Shown piece after piece: positions 57,408 to 64,000 of a DNA stretch of 64,000 nucleotides. Under the pieces are notes generated by a model, which was given only the letters and a program-made list of their open reading frames with translations, made no database searches and had not been told where the DNA came from. The stretch is taken from the NCBI GenBank assembly GCA_030704615.1, contig CM060732.1:39661053-39725052 (forward strand). Direction: 5' to 3'. Position numbers and translations under genes: made by a program. Origin of the DNA: Takakia lepidozioides. Lineage: Eukaryota; Streptophyta; Takakiopsida; Takakiales; Takakiaceae. Position 1 is the first letter of the stretch; every line of letters starts with the position of its first letter.

Positions 57408-58199
57408 ACCAACATGATGGTTGTGGCACCACCAACATGCCCACACAGCATGCAATGCAAACCTGCAGGTACCACTGCAAGGTTGGGGATCTATCCTCCC
57501 ATCCACATGTGGAACTAGGTGACATGACGCACAATTGCGCACATGGTCTTATCAATATTGACGCTTTGAACTTAAAAACAGCAATGTTGTTTAGCAACGT
57601 TGGCTTGGTATTTAATACTAGTGCATATACCAGTCCTCCACCTATATACCAGACCGACATTGGTCACTTCGTAGAGGTCCGACAACATTGCTAAATGTAT
57701 GTTGACAATATTAATTTTGTGTGCCAAAGAGTTACCGACAGCTAGGTATTAATAATCAATTATAAGAACAACAATGTAATATTTTAATAAACTGAAATTT
57801 AAAGTGTATGTGCAGTCTGCTTACTAAGTGTCCAATTCAATGAGATTTCAATTAAATGATCAAACTTGTCAATATTGACGCTTTGACTCGAACTATAACA
57901 TCAATCATGTTACAAACATCATGATATCTCAATTGTATCATGAACCCCCTTAACAATTAAATTGACTACAATTATTATGTCATCCAATTTATATAATGAT
58001 AATCTATAGATGCATGTTGAATGTAATTTATAGATGTATGTTGGATGTAATTCATTGCAACCTCGTGTTGACCTATGACCTTCTATATAAAGATATATGA
58101 GGACTTTTGTGTGGGGCCAAATGGCACAACTACATTGCATTGATTGTGACAGCTACAAGATATTCACTTTGAAAAGTTAGCTTTAACTAGGGTAGCATG
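57408..58199. other. AT-rich intergenic sequence
   Basis: Flank of the LTR element. No gene, RNA or repeat supported. Confidence 0.4.
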
Positions 58200-58300
58200 T
58201 ACCGTTGCCCCATGTATCCTAGTGTCATCTAAGCCCAAGTGCAATTTCCTATGTATCCCAGTGCGTCTCCTATGTCGAGGCCCAAGTGGGTACTTGTAGG
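58200..58300 (-). repeat. dispersed repeat R2, short copy
   Basis: CCCAAGTGCAATTTCCTATG, GTGCGTCTCCTATGTCGAGG are the reverse complement of R2 phrases seen at 4.6-4.9 kb. Confidence 0.6.
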
Positions 58301-59069
58301 GTTGAGTGGACAAAAAAACGACAGATGTTGCAATCCATGGAAGTCCATGACCAAAATTAAAATTGACGATATTTCCCCAAATAATTCAAATGATGATAGA
58401 CAATGGTATATTCAACAGTTTTGATAAAGGGTCTTACCCCAAACATCAAAAATAATTTTTACTATAAATTTTAGTCTTTATTTTGAATAAAATTTGATAC
58501 ATCAAAAATTAGAATTTACATCGATTTGTCTATATACAACCAAGCCATTGTACATTATATTTTGCATCCTTTGTAGTAAAATATGACACCTCAAAATCAA
58601 AATATATCATGGACTTGGCAAAATAAACCACATTTTTGGGACATATATTAGTCCATAGGAGCCAAATGGAGGGATTTTGCCACTTCAAATCCATATCTAC
58701 GATGTGGACCAAAATGACCACCTTATGTCTAAATTTCAATGGAATTGACCAATGGCACATGGGACTTCTTGAGTCCATCGTAATTCCATTCACTGCGGAA
58801 ACAAGTCCATTGTATGGTCTTCAAAAGTCCATAACTTTGTCATTTCTTATCAAATTCATGATTGGAGAGTTGTTATGGGTGCGTATTGAAGCTAGGAATC
58901 CCATAACATATATATTTGTTGGTTTTTGATGACACCATCAATTGCAGTCATCTTAAACTGTGCCGATAACGTCCATTTTGGACCAGTCATTCCTGCATTC
59001 ACCCAAACTTGTGACCTCCAGTGTAGTTTGTGTCATTGGCCCAAGCGTCCAGTGTCATCAGTATACGAA
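58301..59069. other. AT-rich intergenic sequence
   Basis: No gene or repeat recognised between two repeat blocks. The open frames are short and motif-free. Confidence 0.4.
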
Positions 59070-59530
59070 GAAAGCCAGTATGTTTGTTTTGTTTTGTTTG
59101 TTTGTAGCGTCGTTGAGATCTCCTAAACCGTAGGGCCCCAACGTTGGTGCTTGGTACCGTTGGAAAGCCCTCGATCAGGAGGGGTGCACTGGCTTGGTCT
59201 CATGATTTTTGGACCCGCAGTGTGGGAGATATGGAATTTTGAGTACTTTCGGTTGTTGAAAATTCACAAAAAATAGCAAAGTGGGCTTTGGGATTGCACT
59301 TGGACTTAGGTGACATTGGACAGTGGAGGTCGCACTTGGGCCTCTACATAAGAGACGCACATAGATACATAGGAGATTGCACTTGGGCTTAGATGAAACT
59401 TGGGACACTTGGGCCAACGGCACAGGCTACCCCAGAGGTCGCACAGGGACCTCAACATGAGAGACACACTTGGATATATAGGAGATTGCGGCTTAAATGA
59501 CACTGGACACTTGGGCCAACGGCACAGGCT
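59070..59530 (+). repeat. dispersed repeats R1 then R2, plus copy
   Basis: R1 (GTCGTTGAGATCTCCTAAAC, GAGGGGTGCACTGGCTTGGT, to about 59290) is followed by R2 (GAGGTCGCACTTGGGCC, GGGCCAACGGCACAGGC). This is the same order as at 4.1-4.9 kb, supporting one composite unit. Confidence 0.7.
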
Positions 59531-59589
59531 ATCCTAGTCTATCTCTAAGTGTGGTCCCCTATGTATCCAGAGATCCCACTCTTTGGGAG

Positions 59590-60475
59590 ATCTAGGGTAG
59601 CCTGTGCCATTGGCCCATGTGTGAAGAATTGAAATATAAGCCCAAGTGCAATCTCCTATGTATCCAAGTGCATCTCCCATGTAGAGGCCCACGTGCCACC
59701 TCCAGAGTCCAATTTCACCTAAGTCCAAGTGCAATCCCAAAGCCCAATTTGCTATTTTTGCAATCTCCCCTATCGAGGCTTAATCTATTGATATATCCAC
59801 TTTGCTATTTTTTTGCAGCAATCAAAAGTACTTGAAATTCCAAATCTACCACATGAAGGGCTAATCATTGCTCCAGGAAAGTCCACTTTGCTATTTTTCC
59901 CGAATTTCCAACGGTCAAAAGTACTTGGAATCCGGCATCTCCCACACCGCTAGTCCAAAAATTATGAGACTAAGCCGGTGCACCCCTCCTCATCGAGGGC
60001 TTTCCAACGGCACCAAGCTCCGGGGCTGGGGCCCCGCGGTTTGGGAGATCTTACCGATGCTACAAACAAACAAAACAAGTGCAATCCCAAAGCCCACTTT
60101 GCTATTTCTGCAATCTCCCCTGTTGAGGCTTAATCTATTGGTATATCCACTTTGCTATTTTTTTGCAGCGACCAAAAGTACTTGAAATTCCAAATCTGCC
60201 ACATGAAGGGCCAATCATTGCTCTAGGAAAGTACACTTTGCTATTTTTCCCGAATTTCCAACGGCCAAAAGTACTTGGAATTCGACATTTCCCACACCGC
60301 TGGTCCAAAAATTATGAGACTAAGCTGGTGCACCCCTCCTCATTGAGGGCTTTCCAACGGCACCCAGCACCGGGGCTAGGGCTGGGGCCCACGGTTTGGG
60401 AGATCTCACCGACGCTACAAACAAGCAAAACAAAACAAAACAAAACAAACGTCTCGCTTCATATATTGACTAGGG
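59590..60475 (-). repeat. dispersed repeats R2 and R1, minus copy, with a tandem duplication
   Basis: Reverse-complement R2 (to about 59740) then R1. A unit of about 345 bases (59735-60077) is repeated at 60080-60432, sharing TTGCTATTTTTTTGCAGC, CACATGAAGGGC and GGGCTTTCCAACGGCACC. It ends with the R1 boundary GTCTCGCTTCATATATTGA. Confidence 0.7.
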
Positions 60476-60639
60476 TAGCCTATGCCATTGACCCAAGTGT
60501 CCAATGACATCTAAGTCCAAGTGCATCAATATATAAAGCAAGCCATATCTAATCAATTCTTTTTCCACAGAGCCTACGACCAGATTTGAACCGGAGACCT
60601 TTCCCTTGATATCTCTCCCGTCAAGGCTCCAACCATTGT

Positions 60640-61045
60640 CCCAGGAATGCACACTTTGCCATTTTTGCTATATTTTTGTGAATTTCCAGCAACCAAAAGT
60701 ACTTGGAATTCCACATCTCCCACACAGCAGGTCCAAAAATCATGAGACCAAGCCTGTGCACCCCTCCTCGTTGAGAGCTTTCCAACGGTACCAAGCACGA
60801 GCATTGGGGCCCCGCGGTTTGGGACATCTCAACGCAATAAAACAAAACAAAACAAAACAAAACAAACAAACAAACAAACGTCTCGATTCATAGATTGATG
60901 TAGATGAAACATATTTATGTTTGTTTACCAATGGCACCAAGCACCGGGGCTAGCCCCGCGGTTTGGGAGATCTCACCGACGCTACAAACAAGCAAAACAA
61001 AACAAACCAAAACAAACGTCTCACTTCATATATTGATTTAGATGA
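60640..61045 (-). repeat. dispersed repeat R1, two further minus copies
   Basis: 60640-60895 is a full R1 with an AAAAC-rich end. 60925-61045 is a shorter copy with GGGGCTAGCCCCGCGGTTTG. Both end in GTCTCxxTTCATAxATTGAT, the R1 boundary. Confidence 0.7.
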
Positions 61046-61474
61046 AACAATACAATAATTTATGTTTGTTTTACCAATTTTTTGTTTTTAGACATGGCTC
61101 GTCTATTATAATAATTATGATACCAAAATTTCAGAGGATTGTGATCACACGTTAGGTATTTAGGCATGGTTAATTCAAATAGTATTTATCTATTTTTAGT
61201 TAAGCCTATTTACACTTATTTTTGGGTGTTAAATTGGACTTCATTTGGTCCCATGTGTCATCTCAGCGTTGAATCTTAGTTGTGACATGGGCAACCTTGA
61301 ATCTCCATGCAGTGGGTGGAGAAGACTCATGATCATAGTTGAGCTTCCATAGCACAAGCTCTTAAAAGAGAGCTGTGTGGTGAGGATTAATAATTGATTG
61401 ATTCTTCTAACATGAAGAGTACATATGAGAGCTTGAGAGCATATTACAACTCGAGTACTTAGGTGCCCCACAAC
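61046..61474. other. AT-rich upstream region of the secreted-protein gene
   Basis: No coding signal. It must hold the promoter of the gene starting at 61475, but I see no convincing TATA box or conserved element. Confidence 0.4.
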
Positions 61475-62485
61475 ATGATGGTTGCAACTTTGTTTTGTCT
61501 GGTCATATTTCTGACACCAATATTATTATTGAATGACGTATCTGCTTACTGTGTGTATAACGATGCCTCATTTGATATCGTCGTCGACCAGGTACTCATG
61601 AATTAGTAGTTACGATTCACGAAACCTACATGAAAGTGCATTGATCAGTTGCAAAGTAATTGAAATTATTCTAAAGTGTATAGAAATAGTTATCAAAACA
61701 AGTCCACTTCACATTGACCATTTTTCTCAACGGAAAGGACCTTAAAAACACACTCACGACTTCCATAACTTTCTGAAATTCCTCTTCATAGTCTAACAAT
61801 TCCTTGAAAAAACTTCAAGTCTCTATGTTTGTCATGGTCTTGATACCAATTAGATTGAAAGGGATGTTTGCTTATATATCCTATACAAAAATCAACAATA
61901 GTCTATAGGTTATCATGAGCTACAAGAACTTTTTCAACTTTTAGATTAATAGGAAGTGAACATAAGACTGGTTTTGATCACGGTTTGGGATCTATCAGTA
62001 GGATTGTTTTGAAACGCAATCAGATCAAAGCTCGAAATTACTCATTAACATATATTTTCAACTTCGGAGGATTAAAAATATAATAATATTGCATTTTATT
62101 GCTTCAATATAAATTATATTGATATTGCATGTTATCATATAATATTCACATACTCATCTGCACAATGTGTCTACAGCAACCAGAGTCACAGAGGTCTTTC
62201 AAATCAGTTGTAGCTGCGGGTACCTCTCAATGCTGCAATTGGAGTAATTATGATTGTACTTACGCGCATGGCGATCAATGCGGAACAACTTCACTTGCCG
62301 TCTATGAGAATAAATTCGATTTTAACCCAGAGGTTTATGTGAACGTTATCAACGGGGGCATACTATACTACAATGGTAAAGATGTTCCGGTTTCATGCTG
62401 GGAAGGACCATGCCAAGGTCCAAACATCAATTGGGACGGAAGTACAGGCCCTCCTTCTGATATTTGCCCTAACGGCATTGACTAA
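61475..62485 (+). CDS. small secreted Cys-rich protein, two exons
   Basis: Exon 1 (61475-61591) encodes a classic signal peptide, MMVATLFCLVIFLTPILLL, then NDVSA with a likely cleavage after VSA, and AYCVYNDASFDIVVDQ, ending CAG|GTACTC. The 585-bp intron ends TGTCTACAG (62176). Exon 2 (62177-62485) continues in phase 0 with QPESQRSFKSVVAAGT, SQCCNWSNYDC and VINGGILYYNGKDV, and ends DICPNGID. The product is 141 residues, about 117 after cleavage, with seven or eight cysteines including a CCNW motif. No enzyme family is recognised. The layout (signal peptide, single small beta-rich Cys domain) fits an extracellular defence or cell-wall protein; this is inference. Confidence 0.75.
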
Positions 62486-64000
62486 AATGTGACAATATTG
62501 TTTCAGTTGGCATTCATCTATATTATGAAGGAAAACTAGTACACAAATAGTGTGTATGATATTAAATAAGTTGCATATTGGATATGCATTGATATTTTTA
62601 GAGTTTTTAGAGCATGTTTTTCATGGCTAAGGATGCTAGTAAGAGACCTAAAATTGAACACAAAAGATAGAATAAGTTGCTGTGATAATCAAGAAAGTTT
62701 TCCATTTTTCTAGTTGAAGAATGACAGCTTGCAGTATTGTAATATGAGCCAATTTTTTATTGAAAAATTAATGTTTGAGGGGAATTTTTGACTTACTGAT
62801 TATAACTCCAATTTATGGATTCAAAGTGTTCAAACTAAGCATCCAGTCCATCCGATAAGTATACATGGAAATATAATGCTTGAAAGAAGAATATTGGCAT
62901 CAACTGAAGGTATTGGGTACTGTGCAATGGATTTCATCATTCATGTCACAATCAATATATGAAGCAAGGTAGTTTGTTGGCTCTCTTGTAGAGAGAGACT
63001 ATGCAACTTGTTCAAGTCAACGGAGAAAATGTGGTCAGAGGACCTTAGACAGTTTCAACTTTCAAGGCTCCGATTGGGGTGTTGTGTTGAGTCATGATGC
63101 GCCCCTTACTCTCACCTTAGCATAGCTACGGCGTGAGCCCAGCCCCGTAAGCTTGGGAGCTGAGCTCACGCTTAAGCCTGGAAGTGTGAGTGCAGCGAAA
63201 GGTTGTGGAGAAGTAGGCCCTATAGGCGAGGATGGCAGATAGAGGGCCAATTACCATGGAAAACTGTGGTGTAAATCTTGGTGGATTCTTTTTTTGCCTA
63301 TGGTTTGAAATTTTGTTTAAGTCCTGTGATGAATCTTGTTCCCATTCCTTAATGAATGTCGTGATACATTCATCGTGGAAGCCCTGGAATCTAGGGCGAT
63401 TTTGCGCAGCAGGTTTTGGTTTTGCATTACGAGCGGAGTATGGAAAGAGAGCTCTCTACTGGCATACAACAGCATCAAGGCTTGATACGAGCAAATGTGC
63501 TCTGCTGCAACGGCAGATAGTGTTTATGTTAGTTTCAGCTGAGTTATGAGGCATCCATAGTCTTTAATTCGTAGCATCAGCCTTTGGGTCATTTGGGCTG
63601 TATCATTGGCAGAATGGAGATTCTGTTGTGATGAAGGAATTCTTCATGAGCTATAGCTCAGGAAACCAGCCTATAGGCTGCGTTTGGTGCTTTATAGTTG
63701 AGAGTTTTTTTGGTGTGGTATCTGTTTTTGTTTTCCTAAACATTTGGTAACTGCTTGTAGCTGAGGGGGCGTGCTAGATTGTGAGCACAAATAACTGTGA
63801 GCAGGATTCTGCTCACAATTCTCGGCCTATTACCGTGGACCTGTACCTGCTGGAAGCCCTATTACCATGGGCTTCAAGCGTCGAAAATGGAGCATTTTTT
63901 TTTAAGAGTGAGCCTGTGGGTTAGCAACAACATTGTGGAGTGGTTGATTGATGTTTGAGTGTGTTTTGAAAAGGAGCTGGATAAAGGAGAGTGGATGAAT
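62486..64000. other. intergenic, nothing recognised
   Basis: No gene I can support. A frame at 63232-63549 starts MADRGPITMENCG but has no motif. At about 63795-63818 TGTGAGCAG-GATT-CTGCTCACA is a perfect nine-pair hairpin. Confidence 0.4.

Noticed and set aside
63232-63549. 105-codon plus-strand frame as a gene
   Set aside because: No motif, no splice signals, no neighbouring support; composition is not distinctive.

Overview
The window is nuclear DNA of a land plant. The evidence is PLS-type pentatricopeptide repeat (PPR) genes ending in E and DYW domains, PDF motifs of the plant organellar single-stranded-DNA-binding (OSB) family, plant-type Ty3/gypsy elements, spliceosomal introns and a short (CCCTAAA)3 tract. 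A large, repeat-rich, seed-free plant (fern, lycophyte or moss) fits best, but the sequence does not settle the lineage.

Layout. 1-9.6 kb: transposon debris. This holds a Ty3/gypsy integrase fragment (1.5-2.4 kb), a composite repeat family (4.1-4.9 and 7.1-7.3 kb) into which a 5'-truncated LINE inserted with a 15-bp target duplication (4.93-7.13 kb), and a tRNA-derived SINE (7.65-7.80 kb) whose 3' tail copies the LINE 3' end. 10.6-33 kb: a cluster of three paralogous PPR genes, two on + and one on -. Each has a PDF motif spliced in frame to the PPR array. Gene 2 (21.8-26.7 kb) gives a fully phase-consistent seven-exon model of 1,217 codons: leader exon, three PDF motifs, seven PLS triplets, E domain. 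Its DYW domain has decayed, as has that of gene 1. Gene 3 keeps an intact DYW domain but its two upstream PDF modules are dead. Between genes 1 and 2 lie a candidate terminal-inverted-repeat transposon with a two-exon gene of unknown function (16.4-18.4 kb) and a possible small two-exon gene (18.4-18.8 kb).

34.4-36.4 kb: a second, decayed LINE with RT and restriction-like endonuclease signatures on the - strand. 36.9-57.4 kb: two copies of one large Ty3/gypsy element in inverted orientation around a 500-N assembly gap. The - copy (44.0-57.4 kb) has both LTRs, PBS and PPT, and carries about 4 kb of extra coiled-coil-rich coding sequence downstream of integrase. 58-61 kb: more of the composite repeat family. 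61.5-62.5 kb: a two-exon gene for a small secreted Cys-rich protein. The remainder is AT-rich intergenic sequence.

The main result is the PDF-PPR gene family: an OSB-type nucleic-acid-binding module joined to an organellar RNA-binding PPR tract, with the two ends of the protein decaying in complementary ways among neighbouring paralogs. All splice models are read from the sequence by phase and homology and have no transcript support here.
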